The notes under the pieces were generated by a model. It ran no database searches, was not told the origin of the DNA, and was given only the letters and a program-made list of their open reading frames with translations. Position numbers and translations under genes: made by a program. From an uncultured bacterium (GTDB taxonomy: Bacteria > Patescibacteriota > Minisyncoccia > Phycocordibacterales > CAIZLB01): a stretch of DNA of 33,309 nt. The first letter of the stretch is position 1; each line of letters starts with the position of its first letter. Below, piece after piece: positions 8,194 to 15,420 of the stretch. The stretch covers positions 1 through 33,309 of the forward strand of contig CAIPFZ010000006.1 of NCBI GenBank assembly GCA_903864515.1, in the 5' to 3' direction.

Positions 8194-8224
8194 CTCTGCG
8201 CTTGCAACGCAGGGTCTTTTTTTT
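8194..8224 (+). terminator. Rho-independent terminator
   Basis: Stem CTCTGCG / CGCAGGG with a 7-base loop, followed by a run of eight T. It ends the glycosylase-like gene just before the csoR promoter. Confidence 0.85.
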
Positions 8225-8233
8225 GTACAGGCA

Positions 8234-8262
8234 TTGACTATACCCCCTAGGGGGTATACAAT
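8234..8262 (+). promoter_or_regulatory. csoR promoter with copper-responsive operator
   Basis: TTGACT (8234-8239) and TACAAT (8257-8262), 17 bases apart, form a good sigma-70-type promoter. A perfect 20-bp palindrome, TATACCCCCTAGGGGGTATA (8239-8258), fills the spacer. This matches the known CsoR box layout (G/C tract flanked by AT-rich ends). Copper-free CsoR bound here would block RNA polymerase. The -10 ends 7 bases before the csoR ATG, so the mRNA should be essentially leaderless. Confidence 0.9.
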
Positions 8263-8269
8263 AATAATT

Positions 8270-8611
8270 ATGAAAAACGCAAAAAAGGAGATAAAAGATT
8301 GTCATGGAAAACCTATTGTTAATAATAGTGGAGCGGGAGTGAAGGTTAAGGATGAAAAAAAGTATCAGATCCTCCGTCGTCTTAAATTAATTGAAGGACA
8401 AATCAGAGGTCTTCATCAGATGATTGAGAAGGATACATATTGTATTGATGTCATTACTCAAACCTCCGCTGTTAAACAAGGCCTATCTAATGTGGAAGAT
8501 TTATTACTTGAACATCATCTTGGTCACTGTGTGTTGAAGCAGGTTGCAGAAGGTCAAACTGAAAAAGCAAAAGCAGAAATATTAAAGGTTTATAAATTAA
8601 AACGTAAATAA
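8270..8611 (+). CDS. csoR: Copper-sensing transcriptional repressor CsoR
   Basis: A 113-residue member of the CsoR/RcnR family, an all-helical tetrameric repressor that releases DNA when Cu(I) binds. The Cu(I) ligand pattern Cys-x24-His-x3-Cys is exact (C58, H83, C87), matching the spacing in characterised CsoR proteins. The helix block ILRRLKLIEGQIRGLHQMIE (about 34-53) carries the basic residues expected for DNA contact. I chose the ATG at 8270; a longer reading from TTG at 8234 would start inside the operator and is unlikely. It is the first gene of the copper operon and probably autoregulated. Confidence 0.95.
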   Translation: MKNAKKEIKDCHGKPIVNNSGAGVKVKDEKKYQILRRLKLIEGQIRGLHQMIEKDTYCIDVITQTSAVKQGLSNVEDLLLEHHLGHCVLKQVAEGQTEKAKAEILKVYKLKRK

Positions 8612-8629
8612 AAATTAAAAAATATTCCC

Positions 8630-9193
8630 ATGTCAAAAATATCATTACCACTCTCCGTATCTTTAATTATCGTCTCCGGCGTATTAGGTTTGAGTATTGG
8701 ATATTCATTAACTCCAGATTATAGAAGTAGTATGTTTGATAAGGCTACTATGGATCTTGGTAGGGCAGATAGGAATCTTGATCTAAGGTATATAAACGCC
8801 ATGATTTCTCACCATAGGGGAGCAATGCTTCTGGCACAGCAGGCAGATCAAAAGACTACAAGACAGGATATGAAGGACTTATCTCTAAAGATATTAAATG
8901 ATGAGCCTAAGGCAATAGAGGAGCTTTATACTTGGAAGAAGAATTGGTATGGAGATACAAAACAAGTTAAAGATCCTATTGTTTCAAATCTTGGGAGTTA
9001 CGATGATAAGTTTGACCTTCGTTTTCTAAATGCATTAATCGCTCATCATGATGCAGGGTTATTGATGACAAAAGAGGTAAAGACAAAATCAAGTAGGACG
9101 GAGATTCTAAATAATGCAGATGATGTGGAAACTTTTTTGACTACTACATTAAAAATATTTAAAGACTGGAGGAGTCAGTGGTATAACATTTAA
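8630..9193 (+). CDS. DUF305 family membrane-anchored protein
   Basis: This 187-residue protein has an N-terminal hydrophobic helix (about 5-25, signal anchor) and two similar halves, each with the DUF305 core: DLRYINAMISHHRGAMLLAQQA (about 51-72) and DLRFLNALIAHHDAGLLM (about 128-145). The paired His residues suggest metal binding in a ferritin-like helical bundle outside the membrane. DUF305 proteins often neighbour copper genes, and here the gene sits 18 bases after csoR and 8 before copA, so a role in extracytoplasmic copper handling is likely but inferred. Confidence 0.85.
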   Translation: MSKISLPLSVSLIIVSGVLGLSIGYSLTPDYRSSMFDKATMDLGRADRNLDLRYINAMISHHRGAMLLAQQADQKTTRQDMKDLSLKILNDEPKAIEELYTWKKNWYGDTKQVKDPIVSNLGSYDDKFDLRFLNALIAHHDAGLLMTKEVKTKSSRTEILNNADDVETFLTTTLKIFKDWRSQWYNI

Positions 9194-9201
9194 TATCTAT
9201 A

Positions 9202-11436
9202 ATGATAAAACAAACATTAAAAATTAAGGGGATGCACTGTGTGAGTTGTGCAAGTATCATAGAAAAGAAGATTTCAAAGCTTGAGGGAATTGAAAGTGTT
9301 AATGTTAATTTTGCAACTGAAAAAGCGGGGGTGGAGTTTGATGATAAAAGGATTTCAATTAAGGATATGAATGAAGAAATTCAGAAGCTTGGATATTCTT
9401 TTGTTGATCAGGTAGAGGCTCGGTCTTTGGGTGGAAAGAATGATGAATTGATGGAAATGAAAGCAAAAACTCAGTTTGTTTTACCTATCGCACTCATGGT
9501 CTTTGTGTTGATGATGTGGGATATATCGTCAAAAATATTTATTTCAATTCCAAATCTACCCATACCAATGTCCATCTTGAACACCATTTCAATGATACTT
9601 GCAACAGTTGTTCTTTTTTGGATTGGCCAACCATTTTTGCAAGGAGTTGTTAGGTTTATTAAACACAGGACTGCTAACATGGATACATTGATTGGAATTG
9701 GAACGCTGACCGCATACATATATAGTGTGTTTGTAACATTATTTCCATCGACAGCTCTGGCCTTGAATTTGCCTGACTATACATATTTTGATGTGACAAT
9801 AGTTGTGATTGGCTTCGTGATTTTTGGAAAATACTTGGAAGCTCGTTCTAAATCACAAACTGGTTTAGCAATTGAAAAACTCCTTGGACTCCAAGCAAAG
9901 ACTGCGCTTGTTATAAGAGACGGACATGAAATTGAGATTTCAATAAGTGAGGTAAGGGTGGGGGAAGTTATAATTGTTAAACCCGGCGCAAAGATTCCAG
10001 TTGATGGAGTAATTATTGAGGGGTCAACTTCTATTGATGAGTCAATGATTACAGGAGAATCAATTCCGGTTGATAAGACAGTGGGGGAGATGGTTGTTGG
10101 AGCAACTATTAATAAGCAGGGAAATTTTAGATTCACTGCAACTAAGGTTGGATCAGACACGCTTCTTTCTCAGATTATAAAAATGGTAGAAGAGGCGCAA
10201 GGTTCAAAAGCTCCAATTCAAGCATTGGCTGATAAAATTTCTAGCTTTTTTGTTCCGATAGTTTTAGCAATTGCAGTTCTAACTATTATATTATGGCTCA
10301 CTGTCGGCACAGCCTTTCTTGGATTTTCTCTTGCATTGTCTTATGGAATCTTATCTTTCGTTGGAATTCTAGTTATTGCATGTCCATGTGCTCTTGGACT
10401 TGCGACTCCCACTGCAATCATTGTTGGGGTTGGAAAGGGGGCGGAGTATGGAATATTGGTTAAGAATGCTGAGGCGCTGGATAAATTAAGTAAGGTGGAT
10501 ACTGTTGTTCTTGATAAGACAGGGACGATTACAAAAGGTAAGCCTGAAGTGACGGACGTAATTGTTTTAAATAAAGAATATACCGATAAACAAATTCTGC
10601 AGTTTGCAGGAAGTGTTGAAAAACTTTCTGAACATCCGCTTGCTGAGGCTGTAGTTAATCATACTGAAAATTCTGGCGTTGTTCTTTTGAAAGTTGAAAA
10701 CTTCTCTGCGCTTGAAGGAGTTGGGGTTAGGGGAGAAATTGATAGGAAAATAATTTATGTTCATAAACCAGACGCTGCTGCTGATGAAGATAATCAAATA
10801 AAAGAATTGCAGGGACAAGGTAAGACGGTTGTAATTGTTGAAGTTGATTCAAAAAAGATAGGAATCATTGCACTTAGCGATACACTAAAAGATGGAGCAA
10901 AAGAGGCGGTTGCTAAACTTCACAAAAGTGGAATAAAAGTTGTAATGCTAACAGGAGATAATCATCTGGCGGCACACTATATTGCAAAGCAGGCTGACAT
11001 TGATGATGTAATTTCAGAAGTGATGCCTGCGGAGAAATCGGAAAAAATTAAAGAACTTCAAAATGCAGGCGCAAAGGTTGCCATGGTTGGCGATGGAATA
11101 AATGATGCTCCTGCGCTTGTAATGGCTGATGTTGGAATTGCAATGGCAACTGGAACTGATATTGCAATTGAGTCAGCTGGAATAACACTACTTCATGGTG
11201 ACTTAAATAAATTATCTCAAGCTTTTGATTTATCTCGTTCAACTATGAGAACAATAAAACAAAATCTTTTCTGGGCATTTATTTATAATATTATTGGAAT
11301 TCCTATCGCTGCGGGATTACTCTATCCAATCTGGGGAATAATTCTTAATCCTGTTTTTGCAGGACTTGCGATGGCAGGAAGTAGTGTATCAGTTGTTACA
11401 AATTCTCTTCGATTAAAAACCAAGAAATTAAAATAA
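9202..11436 (+). CDS. copA: Copper-exporting P1B-type ATPase CopA
   Basis: A 744-residue heavy-metal ATPase that exports Cu(I). It has one N-terminal heavy-metal-associated domain with GMHCVSCA (C13, C16), transmembrane helices, the actuator TGES motif, the metal-binding CPC in the membrane (C394, C396), the phosphorylation loop DKTGT (D438), the HPLAEA motif of the nucleotide domain and the hinge GDGINDAP near residue 630. The CPC and HMA domain point to Cu(I) or Ag(I) rather than Zn. It is the central effector of the CsoR-controlled operon and abuts the next gene by one base. Confidence 0.96.
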   Translation: MIKQTLKIKGMHCVSCASIIEKKISKLEGIESVNVNFATEKAGVEFDDKRISIKDMNEEIQKLGYSFVDQVEARSLGGKNDELMEMKAKTQFVLPIALMVFVLMMWDISSKIFISIPNLPIPMSILNTISMILATVVLFWIGQPFLQGVVRFIKHRTANMDTLIGIGTLTAYIYSVFVTLFPSTALALNLPDYTYFDVTIVVIGFVIFGKYLEARSKSQTGLAIEKLLGLQAKTALVIRDGHEIEISISEVRVGEVIIVKPGAKIPVDGVIIEGSTSIDESMITGESIPVDKTVGEMVVGATINKQGNFRFTATKVGSDTLLSQIIKMVEEAQGSKAPIQALADKISSFFVPIVLAIAVLTIILWLTVGTAFLGFSLALSYGILSFVGILVIACPCALGLATPTAIIVGVGKGAEYGILVKNAEALDKLSKVDTVVLDKTGTITKGKPEVTDVIVLNKEYTDKQILQFAGSVEKLSEHPLAEAVVNHTENSGVVLLKVENFSALEGVGVRGEIDRKIIYVHKPDAAADEDNQIKELQGQGKTVVIVEVDSKKIGIIALSDTLKDGAKEAVAKLHKSGIKVVMLTGDNHLAAHYIAKQADIDDVISEVMPAEKSEKIKELQNAGAKVAMVGDGINDAPALVMADVGIAMATGTDIAIESAGITLLHGDLNKLSQAFDLSRSTMRTIKQNLFWAFIYNIIGIPIAAGLLYPIWGIILNPVFAGLAMAGSSVSVVTNSLRLKTKKLK

Positions 11437-11437
11437 T

Positions 11438-12484
11438 ATGAATAATCAATTAAAAAAATACAAATTTTATGTTCAAGGTATGCACTGTAAGTCCTGTGTA
11501 CTTTTAATAGAGTCTGAACTAAATGATCACTCTCTGGTTGAGCGCACTATTGTGGATTTGAGTGGGGGTTGTATTGAGGTTGTTGGTGATTTTAAAGATA
11601 AGAGCGAAGAGTATATTGCGAGGGAGTTATCTTTGCTTGTTGAGAAACATGGGTACAAGATTTCTACAGAAAGGGGGGTGGTTGTTGGAGATTCAAAATT
11701 AAATAAATGGTCTGATTTTAAAATTGCTGTTCCAATTACTTTGGTTTTTTTGGTCTTATTCTTGCTACTTCAAAAAGCAGGTCTTGTAAATCTTGTTGGG
11801 TCAGACGGTACAACGTATGGAACTGCGTTTGCAATTGGAATCATTGCGTCACTTTCATCTTGTATGGCTGTCGTTGGAGGACTACTTCTTTCAATGTCTG
11901 CTACCTTTGCCAGAGAGGGGGATAGAATTAAACCACAATTAATGTTCCACGGAGGAAGACTGGTTTCATTCTTTGTTTTAGGTGGAGTTATTGGAATGTT
12001 AGGTAGTGCGTTTACCTTGAGTGTTTCAGCTACATTTATACTAGGTATAATTATTGCTCTTGTGATGTTGGTGTTGGGAATAAATTTGCTAGATGTCTTT
12101 CCTTGGGCTAAAAGAATGCAAATTGGAATGCCTAGATTTATTTCAAAGCACGCGCAAGGTGTAACAAAGTTGAATCACACACTAACTCCACTTCTTGTTG
12201 GTATTGCAACTTTTTTCCTGCCTTGTGGATTCACTCAGTCAATGCAATTATATTCATTAACTACAGGAGGTTTTATTGGGGGAGGTTTAACGATGCTCTC
12301 ATTTGCATTAGGTACGCTTCCAGTCCTTGCGCTTATTAGTTTTAGTTCATTTAGTGTCGTAAAAAGTGCAAAGAAAGGAGTGTTCTTCAAAACCGCAGGG
12401 CTTATTGTGATTATGTTTGCGGTTTTGAATTTAATAAACAGTTTGGTTGCGGTTGGTATTATTCCACCAGTTTTTAATTTTTAA
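11438..12484 (+). CDS. HMA domain fused to DsbD_2/TauE-SafE-like membrane protein
   Basis: This 348-residue protein begins with a heavy-metal-associated domain (GMHCKSC, C17 and C20) and continues into a multi-helix membrane domain of the DsbD_2 (COG2836-like) type. Conserved features are the SSCMAVVGGLLLSMS segment after the second helix and FFLPCGFTQSMQLYSL, whose Pro-Cys-Gly pair resembles the CcdA/DsbD core. Such proteins are thought to move metal or reducing power across the membrane. Directly after copA and before a cupredoxin, a copper role is strongly suggested by context; direction and substrate are unknown. Confidence 0.85.
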   Translation: MNNQLKKYKFYVQGMHCKSCVLLIESELNDHSLVERTIVDLSGGCIEVVGDFKDKSEEYIARELSLLVEKHGYKISTERGVVVGDSKLNKWSDFKIAVPITLVFLVLFLLLQKAGLVNLVGSDGTTYGTAFAIGIIASLSSCMAVVGGLLLSMSATFAREGDRIKPQLMFHGGRLVSFFVLGGVIGMLGSAFTLSVSATFILGIIIALVMLVLGINLLDVFPWAKRMQIGMPRFISKHAQGVTKLNHTLTPLLVGIATFFLPCGFTQSMQLYSLTTGGFIGGGLTMLSFALGTLPVLALISFSSFSVVKSAKKGVFFKTAGLIVIMFAVLNLINSLVAVGIIPPVFNF

Positions 12485-12493
12485 TAAATATTT

Positions 12494-12904
12494 ATGAAAC
12501 AAACTTATATAGCAATTACGGTCGCGGTAGTGCTTGTATTAGTAGCACTCATTCTCTCTATGCAAGGGAATGGTGAAGTAAATACTCAAGATGGTGTTTT
12601 GGCTGGAGGGATTTCATCTAACGTTGTAATTGTTGATGGAAAGCAGATTGTTGAAATTACCGCAAAGGGAGGATATAAGCCGGGGAAGAGTATAGCTAAG
12701 GCGGGAATACCTACCGTAGTAAGAGTTAAAACGAATGGGACTTTTGACTGTTCATCGTTTATAAGAATACCAAGCTTGAATGTTAGCCAGTCCCTACCTC
12801 AAACTGGGGTCACAGATTTTGACGCTGGCACATCAACAGCTGGTGTACTTCAAGGAACATGTGGAATGGGGATGTATAGTTTTGATATAGAGTTTAGATC
12901 TTAA
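12494..12904 (+). CDS. Cupredoxin-like exported protein
   Basis: A 136-residue protein with one N-terminal membrane helix (about 5-23) and a single beta-rich domain. Candidate copper ligands are C86 (in FDCSS) and C123 with M125/M127 in GTCGMGMY, comparable to the C-terminal ligand loop of cupredoxins; no conserved His is obvious, so the site differs from plastocyanin. It is anchored outside the membrane. It is the last gene of the copper operon, 9 bases after the DsbD_2 gene, a frequent pairing, and may take copper from or give it to that protein. Confidence 0.8.
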   Translation: MKQTYIAITVAVVLVLVALILSMQGNGEVNTQDGVLAGGISSNVVIVDGKQIVEITAKGGYKPGKSIAKAGIPTVVRVKTNGTFDCSSFIRIPSLNVSQSLPQTGVTDFDAGTSTAGVLQGTCGMGMYSFDIEFRS

Positions 12905-12950
12905 TTTAAAGGTCGGTGGTATAATAGACATTAAGTTATTAAAATATAAA

Positions 12951-12956
12951 TATAAT
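12951..12956 (+). promoter_or_regulatory. Candidate -10 for mscL
   Basis: TATAAT, 5 bases before the mscL ATG. A second perfect TATAAT lies at 12920-12925. Either could serve; the nearer one would give a leaderless mRNA. mscL is thus probably transcribed separately from the copper operon. Confidence 0.45.
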
Positions 12957-12961
12957 CAAAT

Positions 12962-13366
12962 ATGTTAAAAGGATTTAAACAATTTATCTTGAGAGGAAAT
13001 GTGGTGGACTTGGCTGTTGGAGTTGTGATTGGAGCGGCCTTTGGAAAGATTGTGGAGGCGTTAGTTAAGGATATCTTAACTCCATTAATTGGTGCAATTG
13101 CAAAGGTGCCAGATTTCTCAGGACTTTTCTTTACAATAAATGATAGTAAGTTTATGATTGGCGATTTTATAAATGCTCTTGTTTCATTTTTGATAATTGC
13201 TTTTGCTATATATTTCTTTGTGGTAGTTCCAATAAATTCACTTGTTACAAGATCAAAGAGGGATAAGGTTCCAGCTGATCCTACAACCAAGAAGTGTCCG
13301 GAGTGTTTTAGCGAGATTCCACTTGAAGCCACAAGGTGCGCGCATTGTACTACGAAGTTGGTTTAG
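12962..13366 (+). CDS. mscL: Large-conductance mechanosensitive channel MscL
   Basis: MscL opens under membrane tension to release solutes during hypo-osmotic shock. The 134-residue protein has the amphipathic N-terminus, TM1 with NVVDLAVGVVIGAAFGKIV (about 13-31, the gate region), an extracellular loop, and TM2 at about 70-92. In place of the common cytoplasmic helix the C-terminus forms a zinc-ribbon-like pair, C112-x2-C115 and C126-x2-C129. I have seen this tail in other MscL proteins, so it is a known variant. The last 31 bases of the gene are repeated at 14392-14422. Confidence 0.95.
   Translation: MLKGFKQFILRGNVVDLAVGVVIGAAFGKIVEALVKDILTPLIGAIAKVPDFSGLFFTINDSKFMIGDFINALVSFLIIAFAIYFFVVVPINSLVTRSKRDKVPADPTTKKCPECFSEIPLEATRCAHCTTKLV
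13336..13366 (+). repeat. Direct repeat copy 1 (mscL 3' end)
   Basis: These 31 bases, encoding the MscL C-terminus and most of its stop, match 14392-14422 with 29 of 31 identities at an offset of 1056 bases. The pair brackets the toxin-antitoxin and DUF2007 genes. Confidence 0.9.
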
Positions 13367-13392
13367 GAACATGCCTTAAACACGAAAGGGGT

Positions 13393-13417
13393 AGTTGTAC
13401 GAGAAAATCGTACAACT
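13393..13417. repeat. Perfect hairpin downstream of mscL
   Basis: AGTTGTACGA / TCGTACAACT, a perfect 10-bp stem with a GAAAA loop. No T run follows, so it is not a standard terminator; it may stabilise the mRNA end or be a protein binding site. Confidence 0.6.
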
Positions 13418-13452
13418 GAAGTTGGTACTCAAAAATAATAAGTATTGGTTAA

Positions 13453-13488
13453 GGGTGGGGACAAACTGTCACCCCCCCCTTTTTTTTT
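13453..13488 (+). terminator. Terminator downstream of mscL
   Basis: A G-rich arm (13453-13463) folds with a C-rich arm (13467-13478) around GACA/TGTC, and nine T follow. It would end transcription from mscL before the convergent toxin gene. Confidence 0.75.
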
Positions 13489-13524
13489 ATATAAACAATA
13501 AACGTTTTTGATTGAACAAATTCA

Positions 13525-13779
13525 TCAATATAATTCTGAATGAGTGCCGATATCTATAAAGATGATCAAGTTTGGTTCCTCTTTAAATATAGCTCGATAA
13601 TCTCCAGTCACATTAATACTCCTACATTCATTAAATGCTTTATCTACAGAATGATTATTTAATTGTATATGATCCTTATCCTTTATTAATAAATCTAATC
13701 TACTGTAAAAATGATCCTTTATTTTCTTAGGCAATTTATCAAATCTTTTTTTGAATTGTTTATGAAAGGTAATTTGCAT
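13525..13779 (-). CDS. RelE/YafQ-type mRNA interferase toxin
   Basis: An 84-residue basic protein of the RelE/ParE superfamily. It shows the N-terminal HKQFKKRFDKLPKKIKDHF helix region, the central CRSINVTGDYRAIF strand and the C-terminal IIFIDIGTHSELY, which is typical of the YafQ/RelE-like branch. Such toxins cut mRNA on the ribosome and are held inactive by a cognate antitoxin. The gene starts 7 bases after the DinJ-like antitoxin gene, forming a two-gene operon. ParE-like gyrase poisoning is the alternative, but the HSELY ending favours the ribonuclease branch. Confidence 0.85.
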   Translation of the reverse strand: MQITFHKQFKKRFDKLPKKIKDHFYSRLDLLIKDKDHIQLNNHSVDKAFNECRSINVTGDYRAIFKEEPNLIIFIDIGTHSELY

Positions 13780-13786
13780 TCAAGAT

Positions 13787-14062
13787 TTAGTTCTTGAGAT
13801 ATGCAACGGCTTCTTTTGTAGATGAAAAACGAGGGGATAGGTTCTTCTTTTCCTTTATGTCTTTCACCGCACCCTCAATGCGTTTTCTTGAATTGGTGTT
13901 AAATTCTTCTTTTGAAAATAATCCAACGCAAAGTGATCCATCTACGAAAGCTTGTGTTGCGAGTTTAAGAATCACACCAAAAGGAAGCCCTTGCATCTGA
14001 GCTTTCTTCATAGCTTGATCCTTAAGCCTTTTATCTATGTTAAATATTACTTGTGTGTTCAT
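13787..14062 (-). CDS. RelB/DinJ-type antitoxin
   Basis: A 91-residue protein whose N-terminus (MNTQVIFNIDKRLKDQAMKK) matches the ribbon-helix-helix DNA-binding fold of RelB/DinJ antitoxins: a short strand followed by a helix. The C-terminal part (about 50-91) is charged and would wrap the toxin. It precedes the toxin gene, the usual order, and is expected to autoregulate. Its promoter has perfect spacing and an AT-repeat region that could be the operator. Confidence 0.85.
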   Translation of the reverse strand: MNTQVIFNIDKRLKDQAMKKAQMQGLPFGVILKLATQAFVDGSLCVGLFSKEEFNTNSRKRIEGAVKDIKEKKNLSPRFSSTKEAVAYLKN

Positions 14063-14074
14063 GTTTGTATATAT

Positions 14075-14103
14075 ATCTTATATATATATGGTATATATGT
14101 CAA
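14075..14103 (-). promoter_or_regulatory. Promoter of the toxin-antitoxin operon
   Basis: On the minus strand: consensus TTGACA (14098-14103), a 17-base spacer, and TAAGAT (14075-14080), 12 bases before the antitoxin ATG. The spacer and the downstream region are alternating TATATA runs with self-complementary symmetry, a plausible operator for the ribbon-helix-helix antitoxin. Confidence 0.8.
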
Positions 14104-14121
14104 GTATACCTAGAACTCTGG

Positions 14122-14343
14122 TCATTTACCTTGCATTTCCATCAATAACTTCTTTGCTTCTTCTGCTTTTTCTTCATCTACAAAAATTACATAAGTTACA
14201 TTTGGTCCTTTTGAGACATTAAGACTTAAGGAAAAGTTGTTATTATCTGGAGCAATGGTTGCAGGTATTCCGGCACCATCTAGATATCCTTTGATAATTG
14301 AAGCGTCTATTTCGCTTGGAGCTGAAGATATTTGAATTTTCAT
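14122..14343 (-). CDS. DUF2007-like small protein
   Basis: A 73-residue protein beginning MKIQISSAPSEIDASIIKGY, which matches the start of the DUF2007 (putative signal-transducing protein) family: a strand, then a helix selecting for length-variable ligand binding, followed by IPATIAPD and a C-terminal strand-helix (TYVIFVDEEKAEEAKKLL). Its role is unknown. The frame reaches upstream to 14397, but a -10-like TATACT at 14350-14355 (minus strand) lies 6 bases before the chosen ATG, and the extra 18 residues look non-conserved. It lies inside the segment bracketed by the mscL-end repeats. Confidence 0.7.
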   Translation of the reverse strand: MKIQISSAPSEIDASIIKGYLDGAGIPATIAPDNNNFSLSLNVSKGPNVTYVIFVDEEKAEEAKKLLMEMQGK

Positions 14344-14391
14344 TTTGTAAGTATAGACTTGAAGAGAGTCTTTGTATAGGCAGGGGTAAAA

Positions 14392-14422
14392 GTGCACGCA
14401 TTGTACTACAAAGTTGGTTTAG
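14392..14422 (+). repeat. Direct repeat copy 2 (mscL 3'-end remnant)
   Basis: Matches mscL 3' end 13336-13366 with two substitutions. Here it is not attached to an mscL gene and lies just before the PemK/MazF-like gene. Confidence 0.9.
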
Positions 14423-14489
14423 AAAAACTTTGGCAAATCTTTAGAAAATATTTATGAAAAATTTGGGGTTGGTTTGTTAGATTGTTTGG

Positions 14490-14906
14490 ATGGAGAAAGA
14501 ATTTGAAAAATGGTCGATCAAGAAAGAAATCCTAGATAAAAGGATCGGACTTCCCCTAACCAGAGAGAGGGATGTTTTTTGGTGTTCCATTGGAATAAAC
14601 ATTGGAGATGAAGAAAATGGTAAAAACGATTTGTTTTCTAGGCCTGTATTAATATTTAAAAAGTTTAGTTCAAACTTGTTCCGGGGAATTCCGATGACTA
14701 GTAAAAATAAGAATAATGATTATTATATTCAAGTTGAATTTAAGGGTCTTGTTAATTCAGTTATGATTTCACACCTAAGACTCTATGACATAAAGAGATT
14801 GGGTCTAAGAATGGGTAGAATCGGCAATACTGAATATGACAAAATTATAAAAAGTATTACAAATTTAATCCCCAAGCTCCTTGAGGAAGATTGGGGTTGC
14901 GACTAA
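14490..14906 (+). CDS. PemK/MazF-like toxin family protein
   Basis: A 138-residue protein with the MazF/PemK core: ERDVFWCSIGINIGDE (about 26-41), SRPVLIFKKFSSNLFRGIPMTSK (about 50-72) and SVMISHLRLYDIKRLG. MazF-family proteins are sequence-specific RNA-cutting toxins with an SH3-like barrel. The N-terminal extension of about 24 charged residues is not part of the core and could be a built-in regulatory or antitoxin-like segment; similar single-gene forms occur in Parcubacteria as I remember. No adjacent antitoxin gene is visible on either side. Confidence 0.8.
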   Translation: MEKEFEKWSIKKEILDKRIGLPLTRERDVFWCSIGINIGDEENGKNDLFSRPVLIFKKFSSNLFRGIPMTSKNKNNDYYIQVEFKGLVNSVMISHLRLYDIKRLGLRMGRIGNTEYDKIIKSITNLIPKLLEEDWGCD

Positions 14907-14947
14907 TGTCGATTTGTATTCATAGTTTAGCAAAAACTTTAGGGATG

Positions 14948-15412
14948 TCAACAGTTGCGGGCTCCGTGTATGTACTTATTTTCAATGATTAGTTGATTCA
15001 CCAAAATATAAATCTTTTCATAAGTATCTTTTGCTATTTTTTCATCGACAAAGGTTGGGTTATCAATATTCCACCGAATCACTTTCTCGTCATTTTTAAG
15101 AAAATCAGGAATATATGGTTCTTCTGCCATTGATATTACAAAATCGTATTCATTAAGCATTTGTGGTTGGAGACGTTTTGTGGAATTTTTACGTACATTC
15201 ATACTGTTCTGTTCCATTATTTCAAAGAAGTGGGGTGTCTTGAATAGATTTTCAAGAATTTGTCCTTCTGGCTCATCGGGTGCACCAGTGTAGGTTCCAA
15301 CAGAATCTGCATTGTTTGAATTGGTTAGTTTATTATAAATAGCAGCGGCCATCTGGCTTCTGAACCAATTACCTTTGCAGATGAACAGTACTTTTTTGAG
15401 TTTGTAAATCAT
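14948..15412 (-). CDS. Low-molecular-weight protein-tyrosine phosphatase/arsenate-reductase-like protein
   Basis: A 154-residue protein whose N-terminus has the C-x5-R phosphate-binding loop, CKGNWFRSQMAA (C12, R18), characteristic of low-molecular-weight phosphatases and thioredoxin-type ArsC. The segment DFVISMAEEPYIPDFL and the acidic IDNPT near residue 118 sit where the general-acid loop is expected. Substrate is open: phosphotyrosine, arsenate or another phosphoester. It is immediately downstream (8 bases) of the S66 peptidase gene on the same strand, so the two are probably co-transcribed. A second family member lies at 19668. Confidence 0.85.
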   Translation of the reverse strand: MIYKLKKVLFICKGNWFRSQMAAAIYNKLTNSNNADSVGTYTGAPDEPEGQILENLFKTPHFFEIMEQNSMNVRKNSTKRLQPQMLNEYDFVISMAEEPYIPDFLKNDEKVIRWNIDNPTFVDEKIAKDTYEKIYILVNQLIIENKYIHGARNC

Positions 15413-15420
15413 GGATTGTT

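Noticed and set aside
8234..8269. Longer csoR start at TTG 8234
   Set aside because: It would translate the operator and the -10; the ATG at 8270 fits the promoter and the family length.
9777..10160. Long minus-strand open frame inside copA
   Set aside because: It is Ser/Thr/Ile/Pro-rich antisense of a well-supported gene with no start signal; typical antisense shadow.
13367..14391. Insertion sequence or integron carrying the toxin-antitoxin pair
   Set aside because: No transposase or integrase and no terminal inverted repeats were seen; only the mscL-end direct repeat.
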